Assembly: GCF_000011005.1 (NCBI RefSeq)
Contig: NC_013665.1
Span: 620,001-684,000, forward strand
Reading direction: 5' to 3'
From: Methanocella paludicola SANAE
Lineage (GTDB): Archaea > Halobacteriota > Methanocellia > Methanocellales > Methanocellaceae
DNA length: 64,000 bases
The position numbers and the translations under genes were made by a program. Shown here piece by piece: positions 34,604 to 42,388 of this stretch. Under the pieces are notes generated by a model. It ran no database searches, was not told the DNA's origin, and was given only the letters and a program-made list of their open reading frames with translations. The stretch's first letter is position 1, and each line of letters opens with the position of its first letter.

Positions 34604-35209
34604 CTATTTTCCCCTTATTTTTGTGCCTTTTACTGTTTTTCCTTTTAGTGCGTCCTCGAGCCTTCCCTCGACGGTACCGTTTATAATAAGGGCGTCCATG
34701 CCGTGCTCGACGAGAAATCCGGGCATCGCCCGGTCGACGCACGTCTCCCTGCCCTTAAGCGTAGAGGCGTCGACGGTCTCCTGTAACTGACCCTCGAGCA
34801 TCACGCCGTCCACGTCCGTGGCTTTAATAAAATCCGATGCGGTCTTATAGGCCATCCAGGCGGCGATGGTATCCGAGGTCACGTCCCAGGAGTGGGGTAG
34901 CTCGTCCTGCCGCCTCAGTACCTCGTACGGCAGGATGATGCGGACTCCTTTCTTCCTTACGAGCAGAGGCGTTAATTCGATGCCCGTCTTATCGTGCAAA
35001 TAATAGGCATACTGGTCCATCGCCAGCACGGCCATCCAGTGGGCGGCATTGGCCGAGAGGCCGCGTTCAAGATCGATTTCACGGATAAGGTCCGCAAAAG
35101 GGCCCCCGCCTGGAACTACGAGCACATCGGAGCCCGAATCCGCAACACGCCTAAGAATATCGGGAGCATGGCCAAAAAGACTCCCGCCAAGCTTCAAAAC
35201 GAACAACAT
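34604..35209 (-). CDS. mfnE: Amino-acid-kinase family enzyme, predicted methanofuran-pathway kinase
   Basis: This 201-residue small kinase has the fold start FVLKLGGSLFG, the nucleotide-site VVPGGGPFAD and the DVTSDTIAAWMA and KATDVDGVM segments. Archaeal enzymes of this size include MfnE, which phosphorylates (aminomethyl)furanmethyl phosphate during methanofuran synthesis. The match is by family and size, so another small-molecule kinase role is possible. ATG 35209 overlaps the stop of the TauE-type gene (TGATG), which implies coupling. Confidence 0.62.
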   Translation of the reverse strand: MLFVLKLGGSLFGHAPDILRRVADSGSDVLVVPGGGPFADLIREIDLERGLSANAAHWMAVLAMDQYAYYLHDKTGIELTPLLVRKKGVRIILPYEVLRRQDELPHSWDVTSDTIAAWMAYKTASDFIKATDVDGVMLEGQLQETVDASTLKGRETCVDRAMPGFLVEHGMDALIINGTVEGRLEDALKGKTVKGTKIRGK

Positions 35210-36000
35210 CACCACCCCAGGCCGCTCTTGATCATGTTATAGGCGATGTACAGTAGCATGGCGTAAAAGATATATTTAATGTATTTCGTGTCGATGCGCT
35301 CCGAGATCCGGGCGCCTAAAGAGGCACCTATGATAGAGCCAGGGACGATGGTGAACGCGGTCAACAGGGCCTCCTCTGCGGAGAACAGGGCGCCCGCGCT
35401 GAGGTAAAAATAGATGACGGCGCCGAGGGCCGAGGCCAGGATGACGGTGGCGAGCGAGTTGGCGATGGCCTGCTTCAGCGGCATTTTGAAAACATTGTTA
35501 AGCGTGGGCACTGCCACGGTGCCTCCGCCCAGCCCCAGGAGCGCGCCGAGGAGCCCCATGACGAAGCCAAGCCCCGAGAGGCCCACCTCGGTCTTCGGCG
35601 TGAGCTCCACCATCCCGACGGAGTCGACGGCATTTCTTCGCAGCAGCCCGTTCGCTACCATGAACAGCAGAAAGGCGCCGAAAAAGACTTTGATCGCCGC
35701 CTCCGGGCTTCTCGTGGCGATGAACGTGCCGATGATAATGCCCAGTATGGAGCCCAGGTTCATGACCAGGATGACCCTCCGGTTGAGCAGGCCCCGCTTC
35801 TTGTAGCGCATCGTTGCAGAAGTGGAAACGGCCACGTTGTTCAGGAGCGATACGCCGATGGCCAGGTACACGGGGAGGCCGAAGATGAGCGTGAGGGCGG
35901 GCACGAGAATGGTCGCGCCGCCGATGCCCAGCATGCCGCCGAAGAGGCCGGAGATAATGCCCGTGATAAAGAACAATGCCAGGCTGAGCCCTAGTTCCAT
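35209..36000 (-). CDS. TauE/SafE family membrane exporter
   Basis: This 263-residue protein has about eight transmembrane helices in two repeats. Each repeat carries the family signature: GLFGGMLGIGGATILVPAL near the N-terminus and GALLGLGGGTVAVPTL in the middle. These proteins move sulfite, organosulfonates or other anions across the membrane. Its partner downstream is the predicted MfnE kinase, but a functional link is not evident. Confidence 0.88.
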   Translation of the reverse strand: MELGLSLALFFITGIISGLFGGMLGIGGATILVPALTLIFGLPVYLAIGVSLLNNVAVSTSATMRYKKRGLLNRRVILVMNLGSILGIIIGTFIATRSPEAAIKVFFGAFLLFMVANGLLRRNAVDSVGMVELTPKTEVGLSGLGFVMGLLGALLGLGGGTVAVPTLNNVFKMPLKQAIANSLATVILASALGAVIYFYLSAGALFSAEEALLTAFTIVPGSIIGASLGARISERIDTKYIKYIFYAMLLYIAYNMIKSGLGW

Positions 36001-36170
36001 GTTAATCCCCTGCCTCTCGAGCCCGATGCGCTATCACGTTCATTCTTTTATCCCGGTTCATACTTTAATTTAACCTGCTGTAAATAACATCTTTAGCGAA
36101 ATTATGCCAGAGTAAGCTCTTTTATAAATATTATAAGGCCATGCGGGCTGAGGCATTATATTTTGACGGC

Positions 36171-36300
36171 ACATGTGCTGAAAAATCATATGTAAATGAT
36201 AACATGTTTTGAAAAATCATATTTTATTGGCACACGTTTCGATAAAATATATCGTGCAAAAGCATAGTGGCGATAAAATGTGTATCGGCATACATGGGCC
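36171..36300. repeat. Degenerate 30-31 bp tandem repeat
   Basis: Units beginning ACATGT or ACACGT followed by TGAAAAATCATAT-like sequence start at about 36171, 36202 and 36232. A weaker fourth unit lies near 36269. The first two share TGAAAAATCATAT exactly. The spacing of about three DNA turns could suit repeated protein binding. The stretch 36001-36170 upstream holds only promoter-like A/T-rich DNA for the TauE gene. Confidence 0.55.
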
Positions 36301-36355
36301 TATTCATGCATTATATGCGGCTACTCAAAGAAAATATATAATAATTAGACGATAA

Positions 36356-36364
36356 TTTATAAAA
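36356..36364 (+). promoter_or_regulatory. TATA box of candidate RNA at 36390
   Basis: TTTATAAAA lies about 30 bases before the first hairpin of the candidate RNA. By archaeal spacing it predicts a transcript start near 36386-36390 on the plus strand. Confidence 0.5.
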
Positions 36365-36389
36365 GCATCCATACGATAATTGCTATTGT

Positions 36390-36620
36390 AGGGATGGAAT
36401 AGATTGTGGCAAATCGACCACGATGCGACGGACCCTCGTGTCCGTCGGTATCTATTACCCTCACCTTATCCATTACCCTCCCCATCACCCTGGTCGGTGA
36501 TGGCTACTCTTGCGGCGGTGTCACACACCGCCGCACTACCCTCAAATAATATACCCTCAGATAAAATACCCTCAAGTAAAAACGTACTACCCTCAAATTA
36601 AAAACGAGTACCCTCCTCAT
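36390..36620 (+). ncRNA. Candidate structured RNA with ACCCUC motifs
   Basis: Four hairpins stand in a row: GTGG/CCAC (about 36406-36419), a perfect 7-bp stem with CCTCGT loop (36427-36446), a perfect 8-bp stem with CTGGTC loop (36482-36503), and an 11-bp stem with CAC loop (36511-36535). ACCCTC occurs eight times (36432, 36457, 36475, 36538, 36553, 36568, 36589, 36610) plus one ACCCTG at 36487, mainly in loops or unpaired linkers. T-rich sequence follows. A 65-codon open frame exists but looks like a by-product of the repeat. Strand and function are inferred. Confidence 0.5.
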
Positions 36621-36713
36621 TTTAACATTATTAAATATTGGTTCTTGTGCGTTTTAGGATGCTAAATTGCTTTAGTTGATACGGATTTTCGCTTTTCCAT
36701 GTTATACTGTCTC

Positions 36714-37006
36714 GGCGTGTCCTTAACCACAGAGGCACCGAGAACACGGGAGACGCACAGAGATTTTTTAAATATGGGGACTCAGAGGCCACAGAGACGG
36801 GTTTATTACTATCCTGAGGCACGGAGTCATTAGAGGCACTGGCGAGGATAAACCTGCTATATTGTTTATTGGTCAACCGTGCCTCAATTATCTCTGTGCC
36901 TCAGGTAAGTCAATAAACCGGGCTCCGCGGCCTCTGTGTCTCAAATTATTAATAAAAACTCTGTGAAACCCAGTGCGCTCTGCGTCTCTGTGGTTAAGGA
37001 CACGCC
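36714..37006. repeat. Inverted-repeat element, family 1, copy 3 (inner part only)
   Basis: Perfect 21-bp arms (36714-36734 and 36986-37006, containing CCTTAACCACAGAG) enclose further CACAGAG-type arms and a 53-bp centre at 36833-36885. The centre matches that of copy 1 at 52 of 53 positions but in opposite orientation. The outer GCGAAG arms of copies 1 and 2 are absent. The remaining 70 bases to the ArsG gene hold nothing recognisable. Confidence 0.85.
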
Positions 37007-37078
37007 AAGACGACATAACGTGGAAAGGACAGAAAAAAATGTTCAACCCAAAACCGCAGAAGAGTCTAAATATTAAAA

Positions 37079-37798
37079 TTAGAATATTGTTGCAGCATAA
37101 GCGACCAGCAAGTATCCGCCATAAAGGATGAACCCGATACCCAGCGCTTTTCTCACGTAGGGCTCGACCTTGACGACCTTTGAGACGTAGCTTTTTGCGA
37201 ACGACGAGCTGATGCCCAGGAAGAGCGCGAAAACGAGGACAGGGAGCCCGGTGCCTATGCCGAACAATAATGGGTAGCTGATGCCCAGCACGTTAGAGCT
37301 CAAGGTCAGCGGTATGAGCAGCCCGAAGAACATTACGGCCGTATAGGGGCAGAACGCGAGCGCGAATATGGCGCCAAGGCCGAAAGCGCCGAGTGCGCCC
37401 ATGCTGGAAAGCTTCAGGCCGTATTTGGCCTTGAGGCCGTCGCCCACGGAGATGTTCGGCTTTACGATCTCGAGCATGACAAGCCCGACGACAAGCAGCA
37501 GAGGCCCCAGGATGACCTTATCGTAGTCCTGCAGCAGCGGGGCGCTATCCAGGATGGCCGAGCTGAACATGAGCGCCAGCAATCCCAGGATAGTATAGGT
37601 GAGAGCCCTTCCAGCCGTATACAGGATGCCGGCTGACACGGTACCCCGGGCGTCGGTGAACTTCGAAGATACGTAGGCTATGGCCGCGATGTTCGCCGAT
37701 AGCGGGCACGGGCCGATGGCCGTGACCAGCCCTATGGCGAACGCATAAAGTAGCGGGATCTCCTTAAAAGAGGCGAGGATGGATAAGTCCATGGTCAC
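37079..37798 (-). CDS. ArsG-like (CcdA/DsbD-fold) efflux permease
   Basis: This 239-residue membrane protein has about six helices in two repeats. Each repeat carries a Cys-Pro element, IGPCPLSANIAAI and AFCPYTAVMFFG, as in the CcdA/DsbD group. The pairing with an ArsF-like thioredoxin-fold protein immediately upstream (ATGA overlap) matches the ArsEFG type that handles trivalent aromatic arsenicals. A role as transmembrane thiol-redox carrier is the alternative. Its gene closes the left end of the metalloid island. Confidence 0.75.
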   Translation of the reverse strand: MTMDLSILASFKEIPLLYAFAIGLVTAIGPCPLSANIAAIAYVSSKFTDARGTVSAGILYTAGRALTYTILGLLALMFSSAILDSAPLLQDYDKVILGPLLLVVGLVMLEIVKPNISVGDGLKAKYGLKLSSMGALGAFGLGAIFALAFCPYTAVMFFGLLIPLTLSSNVLGISYPLLFGIGTGLPVLVFALFLGISSSFAKSYVSKVVKVEPYVRKALGIGFILYGGYLLVAYAATIF

Positions 37799-38247
37799 CT
37801 GCCCAGTTCCTTGTTGAGGACGTCCCGGAGGTAGTTCATGTAGGCGTTCTTGTCCCTCACGTACGCCCAGATCTCGGGTAAGTCCTTTACAGTCTCCTGC
37901 CCGCCGCGATACTCCACGAGCTTCAGGCCCTGCATATTGGCGTTATACTTTTTTGCCATCTCGGTGTCTTTCTGATAGTCGATGCTCCGGATGGATAGCA
38001 CTCCGGACTTCACTTCGTCCGGGAAGTACGCGTTCAGCGTGTCGCGGGCATACTGCTCGGCGTTATTGCAGGATATGCATCGCTCGCTCCTGTGGAAATA
38101 TAAAAGCGCTATCTTATCCGGCGCACCTGATGCGGCCGATGTCCCGGATACCGTGTCGCTGCTGATCGCCGGCAGAACGGACGCGAGGAGCAGCAGGGCC
38201 AGTACGGGTACTAATGCAAGTAATGATAGTTTTTTAAGTGTAATCAT
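37795..38247 (-). CDS. ArsF-like thioredoxin-fold protein, secreted or membrane-tethered
   Basis: This 150-residue protein has an N-terminal signal/anchor helix (residues 8-28) and a thioredoxin-like domain with the active-site-like segment FHRSERCISCNNAEQYA, where C58 and C61 form a CxxC. It resembles ArsF-family subunits described next to ArsG permeases. The partner permease overlaps its stop. An AGGGGATGAG site precedes the ATG. An A/T dyad TTTAT-N6-ATAAA at about 38268-38283 lies in the promoter and resembles the other island operators in geometry. Confidence 0.72.
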   Translation of the reverse strand: MITLKKLSLLALVPVLALLLLASVLPAISSDTVSGTSAASGAPDKIALLYFHRSERCISCNNAEQYARDTLNAYFPDEVKSGVLSIRSIDYQKDTEMAKKYNANMQGLKLVEYRGGQETVKDLPEIWAYVRDKNAYMNYLRDVLNKELGR

Positions 38248-38363
38248 CTCATCCCCTGATGAGCTTTTTATTTATGAATTAATAAATAGTTTCTAGCAAA
38301 AATACGATTAGCCAGCTATAATTCAGGGCAATCAGCAACGCCGATAGCCTGACTATCCTGCGA

Positions 38364-38714
38364 TTAGAGCTTTTGGGACTTATTGATGAAGTCGTGGACG
38401 GCCTTACCTTTCGGCGTCAATGAGTAAATTAAAAAATTACCGTCTTTACGATAGGAGATTATGTCATTATCCTTCAGGTTCTTCAGGTGGTACGACAGGG
38501 CGGAGTACTGCAGGCCGGTCATGTCCACAAGCACGCAGACACAGAGCTCCTTGACGCCCAGCGCCTCGATGATCCTGACCCGGGTCGGGTCGGCCAGCGC
38601 TTTGAACAGGTCCGATGTGGGCCTGTAATCATTTGTTTTAATGCTTTTAAGCCCTTTTTTTGTTTTTTCGCTTAGCGGGTATGGGCTGATCTCGAGCTCC
38701 TGCAGTTCGTTCAT
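38364..38714 (-). CDS. ArsR family regulator 1
   Basis: This 116-residue winged-helix repressor has SDLFKALADPTRVRIIEAL, the metalloid-sensing ELCVCVL (C58, C60) on the alpha-3 helix, and the recognition helix QYSALSYHLKNLK. In ArsR proteins arsenite binding to these Cys releases DNA. It follows the redox and Zn-ribbon genes and precedes arsF/arsG in the direction of transcription, so it could control them. Its own TATA (TTTTTATAAC) lies about 50 bases upstream. Confidence 0.9.
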   Translation of the reverse strand: MNELQELEISPYPLSEKTKKGLKSIKTNDYRPTSDLFKALADPTRVRIIEALGVKELCVCVLVDMTGLQYSALSYHLKNLKDNDIISYRKDGNFLIYSLTPKGKAVHDFINKSQKL

Positions 38715-38768
38715 ATTGCCACCATTCTCCTCAAGGTTTTTCTTATGTCCGTAAAGTTATAAAAAGTT

Positions 38769-38936
38769 TCAAGGGCACTTCTCACACTCGAAGCACATGG
38801 TCTTGCCCTTGATGTCCGTGAAGAATTCCTTGCCGCACTTCGCGCATACGACCTTCCTGAAGCCCAGGTCCTTATACGGGGTGCCCATCGCAAGGTCGGA
38901 CATGTTAATTCCGCATGAACATCCTTCTTTTGCCAT
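38769..38936 (-). CDS. Small Cys-rich zinc-ribbon protein
   Basis: This 55-residue protein has eight Cys: an N-terminal CSC, then CAKCGKEFF and a terminal CFECEKC. The arrangement fits a zinc ribbon or metal-binding chaperone. It sits five bases after the small redox protein gene and upstream of arsR1, so it is part of the same island transcript. ATG 38936 is chosen over an upstream in-frame codon that would overlap the neighbour. No family name is assigned. Confidence 0.65.
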   Translation of the reverse strand: MAKEGCSCGINMSDLAMGTPYKDLGFRKVVCAKCGKEFFTDIKGKTMCFECEKCP

Positions 38937-38941
38937 GGTGA

Positions 38942-39181
38942 TCACATTTTTGCCTTTATCCACTTCTTGATCTCGTCGTTGGAGGGCACGCGCCCCATGG
39001 ACTTGACCTCGCCTTCAACGGCGAATCCGGGAGTGGCGAGGATGCCCGCCTCGACGATCTGGTTGATGTCATTGACTTTTACGACTTCGGCGTTGACGCC
39101 CATCTCTTTGATGGCCTGCTTTGCGGCCTTCTCCAGCATGTTGCACTTGGCACATCCAGTTCCGTATATCTGGACCTTCAT
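38942..39181 (-). CDS. Small redox-active disulfide (thioredoxin-like) protein
   Basis: This 79-residue glutaredoxin-like mini-thioredoxin has active site TGCAKC (C10, C13) and the cis-Pro loop LATPGFAV. Such proteins are common in methanogens as thiol reductants. It lies directly after the ArsP-like permease gene and may reduce arsenicals or keep island proteins reduced. A likely electron donor is the reductase at 41431. AAAGGTGAACAC precedes the start. Confidence 0.88.
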   Translation of the reverse strand: MKVQIYGTGCAKCNMLEKAAKQAIKEMGVNAEVVKVNDINQIVEAGILATPGFAVEGEVKSMGRVPSNDEIKKWIKAKM

Positions 39182-39217
39182 GTGTTCACCTTTCCATAAA
39201 TCTGTTTCAATCTTTAT

Positions 39218-40297
39218 TTAAACTATTGCTCCGAATACCAGGCCGCAGATGACGGCCATCAGGATGACCAGGCCTATGTACGTGAGCCCCTTTTTCTTTC
39301 CCAAGATGTTGAGTATGACCAGCATGCTCGGCAGGCTGAGCGCCGGGCCGGACAGGAGCATGGCAAGCGCCGGGCCCTTGCCCATTCCCTGAGCCATGAG
39401 TAATCCTACGATGGGGACTTCCGTCAGGGTGGAGAAGTACATGAATGCGGCAAATACGGACGCCACGCTGACCGATAAAAGGCTATTGCCCCCCAGGAAG
39501 GCCTGGACATAGCTCACAGGGATCAAGTAAATGATGATCGACCCGAAGAACACGCCTCCAATGAGCAGCGGAAAGATCTTTTTCGTGAGGAACCAGGTCT
39601 CGTTCATCCACTGCGTCAGCTCGTCCTTGTTATACCATCTGTATGAGGTATACGCGGCCAGCAGCACCAGCAGGGCCAGCACCGGCCCCTTGACCAGCCA
39701 GTCCAGCGCCCAGCCCCCGAACACCAGGATGACAACGAGGAGCAGGAACGTGATCGGCGTGCGGTATTTGTATCCCGTTTCGCCCCCGTCCTGGGAGGTA
39801 ACGATGAACGGCGCGGCCTTCTGGTTCTTCCTTTCCTCGTTCATGGACTTCTGGTACAGGAAAGCCATGATAGCTCCGATGACGATGGAAAGGGCGACCG
39901 CGCAGAATGCACGGGCAGCGCCGATGTCGAGTCCCAGCTTCTGGGCCGAATAGACGATGGCCAGCACATTGATGGCCGGCGCCGAGAAGAGGAACGCCGT
40001 GGCGGGTCCTATGCCCGCGCCCCGCTTGTATATGCCCGTGAACAGCGGCAGCACCGTGCAGCTGCAAACGGCCAGAAGTACGCCGCTCACCGCCGCGACG
40101 CCGTAGGACATGACCTTGTTGGCGTCGGGGCCGAGGAACTTCAGGACTGATTCCTTTGAGAATAGGGCGGCGATGGCGCCCGCGAGGAAGAACGCGGGGA
40201 TCAGGCAGAAGAGCACATGTAATGAGATGTACTCGAAGACCGCATCGATCCCCACGTTCACGAGTGTAATACCTAGATCCGTCAGGCTCTCGATCAT
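39218..40297 (-). CDS. ArsP-type permease (DUF318), copy 1
   Basis: This 359-residue protein has two blocks of about four helices separated by a cytoplasmic loop near residues 165-190. The family Cys motif AVCSCTVLPLFTGI lies in the first block, with SAPAINVLAIVY after it and a matching SGPALSLPSMLVI in the second. Characterised members export methylarsenite, roxarsone(III), or Cu/Zn. ATG 40297 with GTGGTAAG upstream is preferred over an in-frame TTG at 40312. Its promoter region contains the island palindromes. Confidence 0.82.
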   Translation of the reverse strand: MIESLTDLGITLVNVGIDAVFEYISLHVLFCLIPAFFLAGAIAALFSKESVLKFLGPDANKVMSYGVAAVSGVLLAVCSCTVLPLFTGIYKRGAGIGPATAFLFSAPAINVLAIVYSAQKLGLDIGAARAFCAVALSIVIGAIMAFLYQKSMNEERKNQKAAPFIVTSQDGGETGYKYRTPITFLLLVVILVFGGWALDWLVKGPVLALLVLLAAYTSYRWYNKDELTQWMNETWFLTKKIFPLLIGGVFFGSIIIYLIPVSYVQAFLGGNSLLSVSVASVFAAFMYFSTLTEVPIVGLLMAQGMGKGPALAMLLSGPALSLPSMLVILNILGKKKGLTYIGLVILMAVICGLVFGAIV

Positions 40298-40305
40298 CTT
40301 ACCAC

Positions 40306-40325
40306 ATTTCAATTATCATTGAAAT
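40306..40325. promoter_or_regulatory. Island operator 1 (ATTTCAA-N6-TTGAAAT)
   Basis: A 7-bp inverted repeat with six-base spacer (TTATCA) lies at the expected transcript start of the ArsP-like permease gene. The TATA element TTATATAC is at about 40331-40338 on the minus strand. ArsR-type repressors bind dyads of this size. Confidence 0.65.
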
Positions 40326-40342
40326 ATGATGTATATAAGCTT

Positions 40343-40360
40343 TTTCAAATATAGTTGAAA
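40343..40360. promoter_or_regulatory. Island operator 2 (TTTCAA-N6-TTGAAA)
   Basis: This second dyad has the same half-sites and spacer length (ATATAG), placed between the divergent permease and MtrA-like genes. A TATA-like AAATGATAAATATTATG follows for the plus-strand gene, so one repressor could control both directions. Confidence 0.65.
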
Positions 40361-40447
40361 TAGAAAATGATAAATATTATGCCACTACTTATCACTCTTA
40401 TGACTTGGCCGCCGTATCGTCGTCCTGGCCATTGACATAAGCCGGTA

Positions 40448-41023
40448 ATGACAATGATACCGATCGGAGACAAAATAGAAAAGACCTATAAGTATGGCGA
40501 TGCCTCGTCGCCCGTGGCGGTCGCCACCCTGGCCAGCGACTATGAGAAGTTCGACTTAAAGGGCTATGCCATCCTGGGCAGTGTCTTTACGGAGAACTTC
40601 GGCGTCCAGATGGCCATCGCGAACATGCTGAAGGACCAGAACATCGGATACCTGATCCTGTGCGGGCAGGAGAGTGCCCACCTGTCGGGCCATGCGTTCG
40701 TAACCCTGCACGAGAACGGCGTCGTCCAAATAGGCACCAGCCGGCGTATCATCGGGTGTAAAAGCCCGCTGCCGTTCATCGACGAGATACCAATGGGGGC
40801 TATCGATGAGTACCAGGAGAACATTAAGCTCATAGACATGATAGGCATTGAGGACACGAAGCTCATTCAGGCGAAGATCGACGAGTGTACTGAAGAATCT
40901 AAAAAGAGGTCATATCGAAGGAAACCATTCGACGCTGGCATGCCGGAGATCGGCGCCTATTCCTGGAAGAAGTACTCAGCCATCGTCGAGATCGAGATGA
41001 AGAACCGGCTTAATCGAAAATGA
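40448..41023 (+). CDS. Soluble MtrA-like corrinoid-binding protein
   Basis: This 191-residue protein matches the cobamide-binding domain of subunit A of the methyl-tetrahydromethanopterin:coenzyme M methyltransferase. It shows AILGSVFTENFGVQMAIANML, LILCGQESAHLSGHAF with a His at the position of the cobalt ligand, and RRIIGCKSPLPFI. The C-terminal membrane helix of true MtrA is missing, as in MtxA-type homologues. No other mtr genes are nearby. It lies first in a plus-strand run of island genes, divergent from the ArsP-like permease. Confidence 0.85.
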   Translation: MTMIPIGDKIEKTYKYGDASSPVAVATLASDYEKFDLKGYAILGSVFTENFGVQMAIANMLKDQNIGYLILCGQESAHLSGHAFVTLHENGVVQIGTSRRIIGCKSPLPFIDEIPMGAIDEYQENIKLIDMIGIEDTKLIQAKIDECTEESKKRSYRRKPFDAGMPEIGAYSWKKYSAIVEIEMKNRLNRK

Positions 41024-41042
41024 TACTGGTAGATGAGATAAC

Positions 41043-41399
41043 ATGGGAACTAATTCGAGTGATGGCACTATCGCTCTGTTGACGTGCTCCAGCCCTTCCA
41101 ATGCCGGCCGGATCGCCATCCGGGCCGCTGTTACGCTGTTACAATTTAACCCGGGCCGCATGGAATGGGCCCAGTTGAAGCAGCCCATTGAGGACATAGA
41201 GGAGGTGGCAAGGTCGGCCGATAAGATCCTTATCATCGATGGCTGCCCTACGTGCTGTGTCGAGAAAAAGCTGGGTGAAATGGGCATGAAGGCCGACGGC
41301 CACGTCATCGTTACCGACCTGCTCGGGATCACCAAGAGCATGGCCGATATTAAGGGCGAAGAGGTCCGGAAAGTCATCGAGGCGATAGACAGGCTATAG
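41043..41399 (+). CDS. DGC-domain putative zinc-binding protein
   Basis: This 118-residue protein carries TCSSPSNAGRIAIRAA and the DGC motif IIDGCPTCCVEKKL (D66-G67-C68, C71, C72). DGC proteins are predicted to bind zinc or another soft metal and are often found beside redox and metal genes. It starts 20 bases after the MtrA-like gene, and GGTAGATGAG precedes it. A metallochaperone or sensor function in the island is plausible but unproven. Confidence 0.78.
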   Translation: MGTNSSDGTIALLTCSSPSNAGRIAIRAAVTLLQFNPGRMEWAQLKQPIEDIEEVARSADKILIIDGCPTCCVEKKLGEMGMKADGHVIVTDLLGITKSMADIKGEEVRKVIEAIDRL

Positions 41400-41430
41400 G
41401 ATTAGCCGAAATGCATGTGGAGACGGGCTC

Positions 41431-42363
41431 ATGAGTGATAAAATATACGACATAGCGATCATAGGTGCCGGCCCTGCGGGCCTGACGAGCGCCCTGTACT
41501 GTGGCAGGGCGAACCTCTCGACGATCGTATTCGGGAATGTTTATGAATCGCAGATCGCTAAAGCAGGCGATATAAGGAACTATCCCGGCATCGACTCCAT
41601 ACAGGGCGTAGACCTCATTGAAAAGTTCGAGATCCAGGCCGAACACTACAATATCACTCATGTACCCTCAAACGTGACCCGGGCTATACTCGGCGAGCTT
41701 TTTACGCTGTATTCTGAACTCGACGAATTTAAGTGCAGGAGCATAATAGTCGCTACAGGCTCGAAGCACCGGGAGCTCAACATACCGGGCGAGAAAGAGC
41801 TCGCATATAAGGGCGTATCATATTGCTCGATTTGTGACGGTAACCTGTACAAGGGTAAGGTCGTGGCGCTGGTGGGCAGCGGCGATCAGGCCGCGAAGGC
41901 GGCATTATACCTGGCGGGGCTCTGCAAGGAAGTCCTCGTCCTCACGGATAAGTCGGATATGGACAGCCCCCAGTACATGGAGCAGGTAAAGTCTAATACG
42001 GCCATCCGGGTAATGGGCAACGCTCGGGTGGTCGCCATCGAAGGCCACGAGGCCGTGGAACGCATAGGGTTCAGAATAAACGAAGGCCCCGAAGAAGTGG
42101 CGGGCGTGGAGGCCGTATTCATCGAGGGGGGCATACCGAACACGCTGCTTGCGCTCGAGCTGGGCCTGGAGCTGGACGATAAAGGCAACATAAGCGTCAG
42201 CCGGCCCGACCAGTCGACGAACGTGTCGGGCGTGTTCGCCGCGGGCGACGTTACGAGCGGCATACACCAGGTATCCAAGGCCGTGGGCGATGGCGCCAGC
42301 GCCGCTATGAGCGCCATATTGTACGTGAAAAAGCAAAAGAAAGGCGATAGTAAATTAACCTGA
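41431..42363 (+). CDS. Thioredoxin-reductase-like flavoprotein
   Basis: This 310-residue protein has FAD-binding GAGPAGLTSALY, redox-active C132-SIC-C135 and the second FAD motif SGVFAAGDVTSG. The nucleotide domain has GSGDQAAKAALYL, but the basic HRRxxxR segment that binds the NADPH 2'-phosphate in classical enzymes is replaced by TDKSDMDSPQ. The electron donor may therefore be ferredoxin or F420H2, as known for methanogen homologues. It probably reduces the small redox protein at 38942. Confidence 0.88.
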   Translation: MSDKIYDIAIIGAGPAGLTSALYCGRANLSTIVFGNVYESQIAKAGDIRNYPGIDSIQGVDLIEKFEIQAEHYNITHVPSNVTRAILGELFTLYSELDEFKCRSIIVATGSKHRELNIPGEKELAYKGVSYCSICDGNLYKGKVVALVGSGDQAAKAALYLAGLCKEVLVLTDKSDMDSPQYMEQVKSNTAIRVMGNARVVAIEGHEAVERIGFRINEGPEEVAGVEAVFIEGGIPNTLLALELGLELDDKGNISVSRPDQSTNVSGVFAAGDVTSGIHQVSKAVGDGASAAMSAILYVKKQKKGDSKLT

Positions 42364-42388
42364 ATATCATCTCTTTTTATGTAATGTT

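Noticed and set aside
36432-36615. ACCCTC repeats as a CRISPR array
   Set aside because: The motif is only six bases, spacers are 6-45 bases and unequal, and no cas gene is near.
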